Source: Starkeya sp. ORNL1
Lineage (GTDB): Bacteria; Pseudomonadota; Alphaproteobacteria; Rhizobiales; Xanthobacteraceae
DNA: 64,000 nt
NCBI RefSeq assembly: GCF_012971745.1
Contig: NZ_CP048834.1
Span: forward strand, 496,001-560,000
Reading direction: 5' to 3'
Positions 1-7,727 of the stretch are shown here, in pieces; positions within the stretch are counted from its first letter, which is position 1; each line of letters opens with the position of its first letter. The translations under genes and the position numbers were made by a program. The notes beneath the pieces are model-generated. The model was not told the origin of the DNA and did not search any database. It saw only the letters and a program-made list of their open reading frames with translations.

Positions 1-133
1 TGTGAGTGGAGTATTACATCAAACCTCCGGTGGACGTCTTCAGACCGGCCGATGTGGCATCAGGACCGGCGTCGGCGCGGCGCGGCGCGGCGCAGCGCGG
101 CGCAGGGGATATGCCTGGTAAGCCCTTGAAGAG

Positions 134-430
134 CTAGAAGGCGGGCAGCTTCCCAATGAGAATGAAAATGGCAGTCGTGTCGCTCGCGCCCATGTCGGTC
201 AGGCGAATATCCACTATCTCCCCCGTGTCGAGAACCAGAACCGCGCTGCCTTCGATCCGGGCCACGACCAGCGCCCAGCCTTCAGCCGCGAGAACGCCCT
301 GCGTGACGGTCTGGCCCTGCTCCGGGCCGGACGTGTGGCGGTATATGGCAATGCGATAGGTGGCAACCGAGGAGCCAGCTTCCCGCGTGCTAAGCGATCC
401 AGTGCCCGTAAGGGTGGCGAGATGTTGCAT
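134..430 (-). CDS. Conserved small protein of unknown function, copy A
   Basis: 98-residue protein with no family I recognise. It is clearly paralogous to the protein at 6958-7248 (minus): both begin MQH(L/I)ATL, share a GSS-A-Y segment near residue 20, an SGP-x-x-GQ motif near residue 35, an AVLVL-x-TG segment near residue 65, and end in P-x-F. That conservation over the whole length is the main evidence that both are real. No signal peptide or membrane segment is seen, and the alternating hydrophobic pattern suggests a small beta-rich fold. The gene stands alone on the minus strand, with about 425 bp of gene-free DNA upstream. Function unknown. Confidence 0.7.
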   Translation of the reverse strand: MQHLATLTGTGSLSTREAGSSVATYRIAIYRHTSGPEQGQTVTQGVLAAEGWALVVARIEGSAVLVLDTGEIVDIRLTDMGASDTTAIFILIGKLPAF

Positions 431-855
431 GCAGTTATCTTCTCAAAAGCCCAGGCGCACCCGTCCATCCCGCACGGTTTGCGGTGTCGGGGAAACGACC
501 CTTACGGGGGGAGAGCGCGCCTGGTAGTGGAACGGGGCTGTCGCGGCCCCATGCCTGACTAACCTGCGGCTTTCCGCAAGGTTCCGGCGGCCAGGCATAT
601 TCGGCCACTGTGCAATTGTTTGAAGAATCTGTGCAATTTGCGGCCGCTGAAATATCCGATTGTGTCGCGCTGGCCAAAAAAAATGGCGCCGCTCTCGGGG
701 AAAGAGCGGCGCCTTGGTTCGGGCGGCGGGGCTGCGGGGTTCGGGGTGGATTGCCGCCCTGACTACTGTGGATCTCGTGCGTTCGGTTACACAACGCTCG
801 GATCGGGTTCCGGTTCCACTTTGTCAATCCGGGCGGTGATCACAGGCCGATAGCG
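431..855. other. Gene-free stretch rich in hairpins
   Basis: No convincing coding region. It contains several strong dyads: a stem between about 551 and 597 whose outer arms are ATGCCTG and CAGGCAT around an inner CTGCGG/CCGCAAG hairpin, a GGGGC/GCCCC hairpin near 533-549, and a minus-strand terminator at 676-713. It could hold a structured untranslated region or a small RNA, but no promoter can be assigned with confidence. Confidence 0.4.
676..713 (-). terminator. Rho-independent terminator, minus direction
   Basis: Perfect 11-bp stem (685-695 pairs with 703-713, GGCGCCGCTCT and its complement) with a 7-nt loop. An A-run at 676-683 reads as a U-run on the minus strand after one intervening base. 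It lies about 140 bp past the stop of the minus-strand reading frame ending at 856 and about 350 bp past the XRE gene, so it probably ends that transcript. Confidence 0.75.
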
Positions 856-1068
856 TCAGCCCCATTTGAACTTGATGCGCTCCACATTTTTTGTGACCAG
901 GTGCATTGCCGGGTATCTCACCTGATCGCACGAGTAAAATCCCGCCGGGACGGGACGATGAAGCGGATCTGGCCTGTAAATGCTAGCTCTCACTGCTCCC
1001 GGGATCGCTTCAAGGCCTGCCTCGTGATGATCGTGAGGCAGGCCAACAATGGACGCGAGCAGGGTCAC
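856..1068 (-). CDS. Possible 70-residue protein coupled to the XRE gene
   Basis: Short reading frame whose GTG start overlaps the TGA stop of the upstream XRE-type gene (GTGA arrangement), as in translationally coupled genes. The product begins with TLLASIVGLPHDHH and ends in KFKWG; it has one Cys and matches no family I recognise. A terminator follows about 140 bp downstream. The overlap and terminator are the only support, and the composition is not strongly protein-like, so this may be a chance reading frame. Confidence 0.35.
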   Translation of the reverse strand: MTLLASIVGLPHDHHEAGLEAIPGAVRASIYRPDPLHRPVPAGFYSCDQVRYPAMHLVTKNVERIKFKWG

Positions 1069-1382
1069 GCGCCAACGTTCTCACTCTTCGTCACGCTACG
1101 AATCTGATGGGCGGCAGTTCGAATCGCCTCGGGCCCACCGATGTCTCCATGAGGTAGACCGTTGGGTTTGCTTGTCGGGGGCCCCCAATATTTCCGGATA
1201 CCGAGTGCGAGAGCGGCGCAGGCCAGCTCAACCGTCCTTGGGATAACCACGCGTCGGCCTTCGGGTCGCGCGCCCGCCTCGTAGCTCTGCACGGCGCCGG
1301 CAGAAAGATCGAGCACCTCGGCTGCTTCGAGCAGCGTGTAGCCCATGCATGTGCGCCACTCCCTGAACTGTTCCGGTGTCAT
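1065..1382 (-). CDS. XRE-type helix-turn-helix DNA-binding protein
   Basis: 105-residue protein with an N-terminal Cro/C1-type helix-turn-helix at about residues 1-65. It begins MTPEQFREWR and contains LLEAAEVLDLSAGAVQSYEAG, the usual recognition-helix layout, then a second helix pair ending in ALALGIRKY. The C-terminal 40 residues have no recognised domain. I prefer the ATG at 1382 because a GAGG sequence lies 6 nt upstream; an ATG at 1388 and a TTG at 1394 are also in frame. A 13-bp palindrome directly upstream suggests autoregulation. Its targets are unknown; it sits in an accessory region next to the chromate-transport genes but is not obviously in their operon. Confidence 0.75.
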   Translation of the reverse strand: MTPEQFREWRTCMGYTLLEAAEVLDLSAGAVQSYEAGARPEGRRVVIPRTVELACAALALGIRKYWGPPTSKPNGLPHGDIGGPEAIRTAAHQIRSVTKSENVGA

Positions 1383-1398
1383 CGTCATCCTCAAATCG

Positions 1399-1411
1399 AG
1401 CGCGTCGCGCT
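1399..1411. promoter_or_regulatory. 13-bp palindrome upstream of the XRE gene
   Basis: AGCGCG-T-CGCGCT, a perfect dyad with 6-bp arms, 16 bp upstream of the chosen start of the XRE-type gene. Candidate autoregulatory operator by position and symmetry only. Confidence 0.35.
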
Positions 1412-1638
1412 AAAGCAGCCAAATCGTCGAGCGGGAGAGAAGGCGGGCCCTCCGGGGGTCGGCAAACCGGAGAGCACCGCCTGCCGAGCGTCCGCCCCCG
1501 CGCATCTCGGCCGATACAGAGTTCCGCATTTGCGGCGCGGAAGCTGTGACCGTCATCACGGATTGGCGGTTCTTCGCTCACGTCCCGAGCGCGGCTCGCT
1601 CGACGAGGGCCGCATCGGGGCAGGCGATGAGACGCCGG

Positions 1639-2163
1639 CTAAATCACACGCAGCCACCCGGCCAGACCGCACAGGGCCATGATGGCGAGCGGATTGAGGG
1701 CGGTCTTCCAGAACAGGATCGTGCAGCAGGCCGCAACGACATAGCCGGTCATGGAAAGCCCGGACGCACCCGCTATCGTCCATCCGCTCGCGAGGATAAG
1801 GCCTACGGCAATCGGGCCCAATGCTCGCTCCAGCGCCGTGTGCCAGGGAGCGTGCGAGGAAGAAAGCCATGCCTTGGACACTGCTAGCATAAGCAGCCCG
1901 GCAGGCAGCATCATCGCAATCTGGGCACTAATGGCTCCCAGCACGCCCGCGACCTTGTAGCCAATGAGAGCCACAATCAGATTGCTGGGCCCTGGCGTCG
2001 CCTGCGTTATCGCAAAAACGTCGGCGAACTGAGCGCTGGTAAGCCAGCCATATTGCTCGACGACGTGCCGGTGCATTTCCGGCACGACGCTGTTGCTGCC
2101 CCCGATCGATAGAATGGAAAGCATGCCGAAGAAGGAGATGAGCGAGATTATGCCCGGGTTCAT
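1639..2163 (-). CDS. chrA: ChrA-family chromate transporter, second subunit
   Basis: 174-residue membrane protein equal to one half of the ChrA/CHR family of chromate transporters. It has the family signature near the N-terminus (FFGMLSILSIGGSNSVVPEM, then WLT-x-x-QFAD-x-FAITQATPGPSNL), followed by about five hydrophobic segments. Its start overlaps the stop of the preceding half-size gene by 4 bp, so the two are made together as a short-chain pair that replaces the usual 400-residue fused protein. CHR proteins export chromate driven by the proton gradient; that this pair handles chromate rather than another oxyanion is inferred from the family. Confidence 0.85.
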   Translation of the reverse strand: MNPGIISLISFFGMLSILSIGGSNSVVPEMHRHVVEQYGWLTSAQFADVFAITQATPGPSNLIVALIGYKVAGVLGAISAQIAMMLPAGLLMLAVSKAWLSSSHAPWHTALERALGPIAVGLILASGWTIAGASGLSMTGYVVAACCTILFWKTALNPLAIMALCGLAGWLRVI

Positions 2164-2741
2164 TTAGGAGCGACCAGCCTTCTGGACCGGCGCAGCTCCA
2201 TGAAGAAAGCGATTGGTGCGAGCACGGCGACGACAACGAGCAAAGGAAGCTTCAGGAGAATAGATGCGCCGAACGCGACGATAATGAAGCCCAAAGCGAT
2301 GAAATCAGCCTTGAACTTTTCTCCCGTCTTGAAGCCCATGGACAGCGCCAATCCGATCGCCGCGGCCGTCACCCCTCTGAGGACATCCTGAACGGCGGGA
2401 ATTGAATGATTCCCGAAATAGAACGCCCCCAGGGCGAGCACGATGCAGAAGGGCACCAATGTGAGCCCGAGCACTGCGGCGCCTGCGCCCGCGAGGCCGC
2501 GGAATCGGTAACCCACATAGATCGCAAAGTTGGCCTGGTTGGCGCCGGGAAGCGCCCTGGCGAGGGCATAGGCACTGAGGAACTCCTCGTCGCTCAGCCA
2601 GGCCTTCTCCTCGACAATAATTCGTTGTGCCCACGCGGTAAGGCCGCCCCCAAAACTGACCAACGTTATCCGGTTGAAGGTGAGGAAAAGCGCCGCGATG
2701 CTTGGGAGGTCACCGCTACCCATGCTGAATCTCATTCGCAT
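2160..2741 (-). CDS. chrA: ChrA-family chromate transporter, first subunit
   Basis: 193-residue partner of the downstream half-size ChrA. It shows the family pattern FNRITLVSFGGGLTAWAQR, WLSDEEFLSAYALARALPGAN and about five membrane segments, with a basic C-terminal tail. The reading frame begins inside the 3-prime end of the phospholipase-D-like gene; ATG at 2741 is given, but ATG at 2723 would shorten that overlap to 8 bp and is about as likely. The order phospholipase-D-like, chrA half, chrA half with overlapping ends shows one transcript. Known family members in this split form pair as antiparallel subunits. Confidence 0.85.
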   Translation of the reverse strand: MRMRFSMGSGDLPSIAALFLTFNRITLVSFGGGLTAWAQRIIVEEKAWLSDEEFLSAYALARALPGANQANFAIYVGYRFRGLAGAGAAVLGLTLVPFCIVLALGAFYFGNHSIPAVQDVLRGVTAAAIGLALSMGFKTGEKFKADFIALGFIIVAFGASILLKLPLLVVVAVLAPIAFFMELRRSRRLVAPK

Positions 2742-3696
2742 GGAAAAGCTCAGCCTCTTCGGATTCGTCGAGTTGCTCCGTCGGATAAGGCGGCTCGTAT
2801 CTTCGTGATGCCTCCCAATCGCGCTCGAATATCGCCGAGAGTATTTTCACGGCCGGCCCGCTCTCCACAATGATCCCGACTTCCCGGCGCACATCGAACG
2901 CGGGCTGATCTATGTTCTGAGAGCTGACCAATGCCTTGATATTGTCAGCGATGATAAGCTTGCCATGCGAGCGCAGGTTTCGCTGCTTGTGCACGCGCCC
3001 GCCAAGCTCCCTCAACACCCGCCAGAGCGCAAAGGAATGCATAAGGTCCGGCTGATGAATGCCGTGCCTGCCGCCGCAAAGCACACGTACCTCTACCCCA
3101 CGTTTAAGCGCTGCATGAACCCTTTCGAATATCACGGGCTCGGCAAACTTGGGGTGCTGTATGTCGATGGACTTCTCTGCACCATCGAGCAAATCGCACA
3201 CCAGGCTCCGGGCATTCCCGGGGCTCCATGCCAGTTGATGGCTGTGCTGGGGCTTGAACTCGGTTCGTTGCCAGTCGTGTTCGAAGCAGGCGATCAGCTG
3301 TTCAACGGAAGTCGGATCGGTCGTGATAATTCCGTAGTCCCGAGTGTCGGAGAAGTATTTCTCCATGAAATTGAATGTCGCCAGAAGCGCAACTTCTCGA
3401 TCGACGACGATCGATTTTTCGTGTGTAACCAGGAAATTCGGGCAGCTCCACCCGACCGCGATTCCGGCATTTTCCAGAGCAGCGAACGTTGCATCGTTAA
3501 TTCGTTCGCCTGTCGCCTTCGCACCATTGAGCATCACCCGGACATGCACGCCGCGTTTGTGCAGGTTGAGCAACTCATCCAGTAATAGCGGGTGGTCGAA
3601 GGTGAATTGCTTGATCAGGATCTCCGACTTGGCGCTACGGAGAAAATCGATGACCGGAGCTACGCCATGGTCGGGCTGGACGATTGGTAATCTCAT
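2716..3696 (-). CDS. Phospholipase D-like protein with two HKD motifs
   Basis: 326-residue cytosolic protein with two PLD-type half-domains. The first HxK-x4-D motif is HEKSIVVD at about residue 120 and the second is HGKLIIAD at about residue 245, each followed by the small-residue stretch normal for the family (F-N-F, S-Q-N-D). Such proteins are cardiolipin-synthase-like transferases, nucleases or phosphodiesterases; no membrane segments are present, which argues against a classical cardiolipin synthase. It is the first gene of the minus-strand unit leading into the ChrA pair. ATG at 3696 is chosen; a TTG at 3732 is also in frame. The role beside chromate transport is unknown. Confidence 0.8.
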   Translation of the reverse strand: MRLPIVQPDHGVAPVIDFLRSAKSEILIKQFTFDHPLLLDELLNLHKRGVHVRVMLNGAKATGERINDATFAALENAGIAVGWSCPNFLVTHEKSIVVDREVALLATFNFMEKYFSDTRDYGIITTDPTSVEQLIACFEHDWQRTEFKPQHSHQLAWSPGNARSLVCDLLDGAEKSIDIQHPKFAEPVIFERVHAALKRGVEVRVLCGGRHGIHQPDLMHSFALWRVLRELGGRVHKQRNLRSHGKLIIADNIKALVSSQNIDQPAFDVRREVGIIVESGPAVKILSAIFERDWEASRRYEPPYPTEQLDESEEAELFHANEIQHG

Positions 3697-3828
3697 GACG
3701 CTTTCGCAAATCAGCTTGATGCGGGGGCTCAACTGAACTGGACCATAGAATCGTTATCCGGCAATGGGAATGTCATCTGATTGATTTGTGGGCCGACATT
3801 GGCGGATGGGGTGCCTGAATGGCTTTGG

Positions 3829-3872
3829 CTCGATATCCCGAATTCCGCTACTCGATATCCCGAATTCCGCTA
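3829..3872. repeat. Perfect 22-bp tandem duplication
   Basis: The 22 bp at 3829-3850 (beginning CTCGATATCCCG and ending ATTCCGCTA) recur exactly at 3851-3872. It lies in about 500 bp without an intact gene (3697-4200) between the phospholipase-D-like gene and the dehydrogenase remnant. It may be a relic of a mobile-element end, but no transposase sequence is visible. Confidence 0.8.
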
Positions 3873-4200
3873 ACGGCGCCCACGTATAGTTAATTCGCGG
3901 AAGCGTATAGGTTGGCTCCTGCCCCTTGAACTCGTGGTCGTCTCGCTCCGCGAACATGCGTCGGGACTGGTAAAGCAGCATCCCGTGAGTCCAAGTCAAA
4001 TACACTTCTATTCAAATTCTACTCGCGGCCGTGCGAAGTTTTCGCTGCGGCGCGGGGCCGGAGCAGCTTGCCAGCGCGAGTGCCGGACTTAAGGTAACTG
4101 TCGGCTCGGGCGGGCATCGTGGGGGCGAGCGCGTTCAATGTCGGCGAGAGAATTCGAGGGCAGGGTGGCTATGGTCACCGTCGCGGCTCGGGATTGGTCG

Positions 4201-4257
4201 TGTAACCGCATCGTCGGGCATCTGTTGGTGGTCGACGGCGGATGGATCGCCTACTAG
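4201..4257 (+). pseudogene. 3-prime remnant of a short-chain dehydrogenase
   Basis: The frame ending at the TAG at 4255 reads GHLLVVDGGWIAY, the typical C-terminal end of FabG-like short-chain dehydrogenases (TG-x-x-x-VDGG). Nothing of the Rossmann core, catalytic Tyr-Lys motif or N-terminus is present upstream, so the gene has been cut down to about its last 15-20 codons. Its stop abuts the ribosome-binding site of the ProC-like gene, so the intact ancestor was probably the upstream member of that operon. The family call is made from this tail alone. Confidence 0.6.
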
Positions 4258-4266
4258 GAGATCGTG

Positions 4267-5064
4267 ATGGCACGCCTGGGACTGGTGGGTTGCGGACAAC
4301 TGGGCGGCGCCATTGGCCGTGCGCTGCTCCGCGCGGCTTTCGTGGCGCCTGGGGAACTCCTGATCGCGAACCGCTCGGGCGCCCGGGCGGGCTTCGAGGA
4401 TTTCGCGGGTATCGGGTGGACTACTGAACTCCAGGCCCTGGCGGATGCAAGCGACATCATCCTGCTGGCTGTGCCGCCTGCAGCGGCGCGTGGCCTTCGC
4501 TTCGACGCCGCAGGCAAGCTCATCGTGTCGGTGATGGCAGGGATCGGCATAGCTCAACTCTCGGCCGTATCCGGCAGTTCGCGCGTGGTTCGCGCGATGT
4601 CGAACCCTGCCGCCGAAATCGGCTTGGCCTATTCACCGTTCTTTGCGGCGCCCACGGTTTGCGCCGAAGACAAGTCAACCGTTCGCAGCATCTTTCTGGC
4701 TTGCGGTGCCACCGATGAGGTGCCGAGCGAAGACCAGATCGACGTCTTCACGGCTGTCACCGGCCCGGTGCCCGGCTTCGTCGCTTTCTTTGCAGAGGCG
4801 ATGTCCGCATATGCTGTCGAAAACGGAGTCGATCCGGTCATCGCCGATCGCGCCGTGCGTCAGCTCTTCCTGGCCGGCGGGCGCCTGCTTGTAGACTCTT
4901 CTGCTACGCCTGCCGACCATGTGCAGGCGATGATCGACTATGCCGGAACCACCGCCGCCGGCCTCAACGACATGACGTCATCCGGCGTAGCTCGCGCCAT
5001 CGCCAATGGACTCGAAGCCGCCAGGCTGAGGGCGCTAACCATCGGCAAACCGGAGGCGGGATGA
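4267..5064 (+). CDS. Pyrroline-5-carboxylate reductase-like NAD(P)-dependent reductase
   Basis: 265-residue ProC-family protein. An N-terminal Rossmann fold opens with LGLVGCGQLGGAIGRALL, with ILLAVPP near residue 70 and VSVMAGI near residue 95. The C-terminal dimerisation part has the family's ATPADHVQAMIDYAGTTAAGL segment (a variant of the usual SPGGTT motif) near residue 220. Classical ProC makes proline from pyrroline-5-carboxylate; sequence drift and an accessory context next to a dehydrogenase relic leave room for another imine or lactam substrate. Start is ATG 4267 with AGGAG 6 nt upstream, rather than GTG 4264. It overlaps the MarC-family gene by 4 bp. Confidence 0.75.
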   Translation: MARLGLVGCGQLGGAIGRALLRAAFVAPGELLIANRSGARAGFEDFAGIGWTTELQALADASDIILLAVPPAAARGLRFDAAGKLIVSVMAGIGIAQLSAVSGSSRVVRAMSNPAAEIGLAYSPFFAAPTVCAEDKSTVRSIFLACGATDEVPSEDQIDVFTAVTGPVPGFVAFFAEAMSAYAVENGVDPVIADRAVRQLFLAGGRLLVDSSATPADHVQAMIDYAGTTAAGLNDMTSSGVARAIANGLEAARLRALTIGKPEAG

Positions 5065-5699
5065 TCGACTTCACGCTCACGGCGAAGCTCTTTGCAGCTT
5101 TATTCGCCATTATGGGACCGCTCAGCATCGTCCCGATCTTCCTGGCGCTGACGGCAGATGCCACCGCAGAGGCACGTCGCAGCACGCTGATCGCCATGAT
5201 CGCCACGGTAACCATCGGCGCGCTGGTATGCGCTCTCTCTGGACATGCCCTGCTGGAGCTTTTCGGCATCGATGTCGACCATTTCCGCCTGGCTGGCGGG
5301 CTGATCGTGCTGATGATCGCCCTTTCCATGCTGAGCGGCGACGATCATCCCTCGCATCAGGGATCGGACGAGGAGAAGAAGCAGTTCAAATCGACGGCCA
5401 ATGCCGGCGTCTATCCACTTGGACTGCCCATTGCGCTCGGACCGGGCACCATGGCGACGATCATCGTCTATGCTCAGGCAGCGCATGCACCGAGCGAAGT
5501 CACCGCGTTTTACGTCGGCCTTGTCGGATATCTGATCTTCTTCGCCGGCTCGATGGCTCTGGCGCCATGGCTTGGCTCGCGGCTTTCACCGACGGCGCTT
5601 TCCATCTCCAAGCGTTTGATGGGTATTATTCTCGCGGCCATCGCCATGGAAATGATCGGCGGCGCCCTCGGCGCGATGTTTCCCGGCTGGCTGCGGTAG
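5061..5699 (+). CDS. MarC family integral membrane protein
   Basis: 212-residue protein of the MarC/UPF0056 family. It has about six hydrophobic segments and the family's typical opening (FAALFAIMGPLSIVPIFLALT) and central segment GLPIALGPGTMATII. Family members are inner-membrane proteins of uncertain transport function; the early link of MarC to multiple antibiotic resistance has not held up. The ATG overlaps the stop of the ProC-like gene (ATGA), so the pair is translationally coupled, which hints that the membrane protein may move the substrate or product of that reductase. That link is inference. Confidence 0.85.
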   Translation: MIDFTLTAKLFAALFAIMGPLSIVPIFLALTADATAEARRSTLIAMIATVTIGALVCALSGHALLELFGIDVDHFRLAGGLIVLMIALSMLSGDDHPSHQGSDEEKKQFKSTANAGVYPLGLPIALGPGTMATIIVYAQAAHAPSEVTAFYVGLVGYLIFFAGSMALAPWLGSRLSPTALSISKRLMGIILAAIAMEMIGGALGAMFPGWLR

Positions 5700-5861
5700 T
5701 TGCGGCCGGGGCCCACGATCGAGGAAAACGACAGCTTGGTCTAGCACTTTGGCCTAACGCGCCGCTTTAGCCATTGAGCCGTCGGCCCATCTCGCTGAGG
5801 ATGACGCAAAGGCACCCGCGGGAAGGTGCCGTTACTCACCCCTTAGGGAGGTCGCTTCACG

Positions 5862-6836
5862 ATGGTTCGCAGAAAGCTTTTCGGCGCGCTGGCAATTGCC
5901 ATTCTAGGTTTCGCCGCGCCCGCTTCAGGGGCCGCCGATACATTTCCAACCCGGCCTATCACCCTGGTGATTCCGTTCGCTGCCGGCGGCTCGACCGACC
6001 TGGTGGGCCGCCTTGTGGCCCAGCATATGTCGGCTGATCTCGGGCAGACGGTGGTGGTCGAGAATCGGCCGGGCGCGGGCGGCAACACAGGCGCCGCTGC
6101 GGTCGCTAAAGCATCGCCTGACGGCTACACGATCCTGATGGGGACGGTCGCAACCCACGCGCTGAACCCCGCGCTGTACAAGAAGATGCCCTATGATCCG
6201 GTCACGAGCTTCGCGCCGGTTTCACTCCTCGTCATCGTCCCGAACGTGCTGGTGGTGAACCCCGCCTTCCCTGCGAAAACGGTGAAGGAGCTCATCGATC
6301 TGGTGAAGGCCAATCCGGACAAATACAGCTTCGCATCCTCGGGCAACGGAACGCCGCTGCATCTGTCGGGAGCGCTGTTCAACAGCATGGCCGGCACCGA
6401 CATGCAGCACATTCCTTATCAGGGCGCGGGGCCGGCCCTGATCGATGTGCTGTCGAACCAGGTGCCGATCATGTTCGACAATCTGCCGTCGTCCGCGGGC
6501 CACATCAAGCAAGGCAAGCTGCGTGCGCTTGGCGTCACCACAGCCAAGCGGGTACCGTCGCTGCCGGATGTACCCGCCATCGCCGAAGTACTTCCTGGGT
6601 ACGAGACATACACCTGGAATGCCCTGTTTGCGCCTGCGGGCACGCCTCCCGAAGTCGTCGCCCGGCTGAATGCGGTGGCGAACAAGGCGCTTGGCGATCC
6701 GCAGGTGCAAGCGCGGCTCGCGGAATCCAGCGCCATCGTGGTTGGATCCACCCCGGAGGAACTGGCTACCCACGTCAAGGCGGAACTCGCCAAATGGGCG
6801 CCCATCGTGAAGGCGTCCGGCGCGCAACTCGACTGA
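5862..6836 (+). CDS. Tripartite tricarboxylate transporter substrate-binding protein (Bug/TctC family)
   Basis: 324-residue periplasmic binding protein. A cleavable signal peptide occupies about residues 1-24, followed by the Bug-family pattern: FPTRPITLVIPFAAGGSTD, VENRPGAGG, A-SPDGYT, NP-L-KKMPYDP and, near residue 185, HIPYQGAGPAL. These proteins bind small carboxylates in the periplasm for TctAB-type importers. No TctA or TctB lies in the window, so this is an orphan receptor, as is common in the family. AGGGAG lies 11-16 nt before the ATG. The 160 bp upstream have no gene but contain a GGCACC/GGTGCC hairpin. Confidence 0.9.
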   Translation: MVRRKLFGALAIAILGFAAPASGAADTFPTRPITLVIPFAAGGSTDLVGRLVAQHMSADLGQTVVVENRPGAGGNTGAAAVAKASPDGYTILMGTVATHALNPALYKKMPYDPVTSFAPVSLLVIVPNVLVVNPAFPAKTVKELIDLVKANPDKYSFASSGNGTPLHLSGALFNSMAGTDMQHIPYQGAGPALIDVLSNQVPIMFDNLPSSAGHIKQGKLRALGVTTAKRVPSLPDVPAIAEVLPGYETYTWNALFAPAGTPPEVVARLNAVANKALGDPQVQARLAESSAIVVGSTPEELATHVKAELAKWAPIVKASGAQLD

Positions 6837-6957
6837 GCTCTCAGGGTGCAGCCGGAGCGGTCCGCCGCTCCGGCGCCCAATAAATCTGGCAGGTCGGCAT
6901 TCGCCCCGGCGGCGGGACTGGCCGGAGTTCATCACCGTCCACGAACCGATGCGTGCC

Positions 6958-7248
6958 TCAAAAGCCCGGCACGCTGCCGACCACGGCAAAATTCGCTTCG
7001 TCCGCCACGATATTATCAAGCTCGACTGCGACGGGGTCGCCGGTCGACAGCACCAGCACCGCTCGACCAGCAATGCGCGCTTCGATCATGATCGAGAGTT
7101 CGGCCGCGAGCTTGCCCAGGGCGACCAACTGGCCGGATTGCGGGCCGCTGTTGCGGCGCCAGACATTGAGCTCGTAACGCGCGGTAGAGGAGCCGGAGGA
7201 GCGAGTGCGGAGCCATCCTGCTCCGATGAGCGTGGCAATGTGCTGCAT
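6958..7248 (-). CDS. Conserved small protein of unknown function, copy B
   Basis: 96-residue paralogue of the product at 134-430 (minus), sharing the MQH(L/I)ATL start, GSS-x-A-Y, SGP-x-x-GQ-x-V, LAAE, AVLVL-x-TG and the terminal P-x-F. No signal peptide or membrane segment is seen. Both copies are on the minus strand about 6.8 kb apart, with unrelated genes between. Function unknown; the conserved central SGPxxGQ motif and the strand-like pattern are the only structural hints. Confidence 0.7.
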   Translation of the reverse strand: MQHIATLIGAGWLRTRSSGSSTARYELNVWRRNSGPQSGQLVALGKLAAELSIMIEARIAGRAVLVLSTGDPVAVELDNIVADEANFAVVGSVPGF

Positions 7249-7429
7249 AGGGCAAGCGCCGCTACAAACTGTCTGGAGCCTCCTGCCGCCGTCCGCTCGG
7301 GGCAGGGGAAATCAGGTCGCCTGAAGCGGCTTCCTTTACTGTGATGAACGAGGCGCCCGGCCCCTTGTGCGAAAAAGTCCGGCTGCCGGTTTAAGTTCCG
7401 CTAAGGGAAACAGATATTTTGCACCGCAC

Positions 7430-7648
7430 TCAGCGAGTGCGCAGGCGCCGGTATTCTTCCTGCAGTTCCCGGAAATTTGCGGGCACGATGATCGCGTCGG
7501 GCAGGCTGAGATTGCCGGTAATTTCCGCAGCGACGACCGGCCAATAGCGGTCGACCGCGGCTTCGTGATCCCGCAGCTTCGGATTCACGGCGGCGATATC
7601 GGCGGCGCAGAGCGCGCGCGCCCGGGCCTTCAGGTTCTCGTCCATCAT
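7430..7648 (-). CDS. Small hypothetical protein, helical
   Basis: 72 residues, strongly charged, beginning MMDENLKARARALCAADI and ending EEYRRLRTR. Predicted largely alpha-helical with amphipathic N- and C-terminal helices; no signal peptide or membrane segment. It is the last of a same-strand run of unknown small genes (8493 down to 7430), about 80 bp after its neighbour. Natural amino-acid composition and operon position support it; I recognise no family. Confidence 0.6.
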   Translation of the reverse strand: MMDENLKARARALCAADIAAVNPKLRDHEAAVDRYWPVVAAEITGNLSLPDAIIVPANFRELQEEYRRLRTR

Positions 7649-7727
7649 AGCAGGCTAGCACCTTTGCCGCACCTCGACTCCATCATTGGATGTGGAGATG
7701 CGCGATTGCCGCCCCGAACGGACAAAC

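Noticed and set aside
75..110. GCGCGG simple repeat near the left end
   Set aside because: A short low-complexity GC run without regular units; no CRISPR-like spacing or function.
435..827. Minus-strand frame of 130 codons
   Set aside because: Amino-acid composition is that of a random GC-rich frame, it runs through hairpins and the terminator at 685-713, and no domain is visible.
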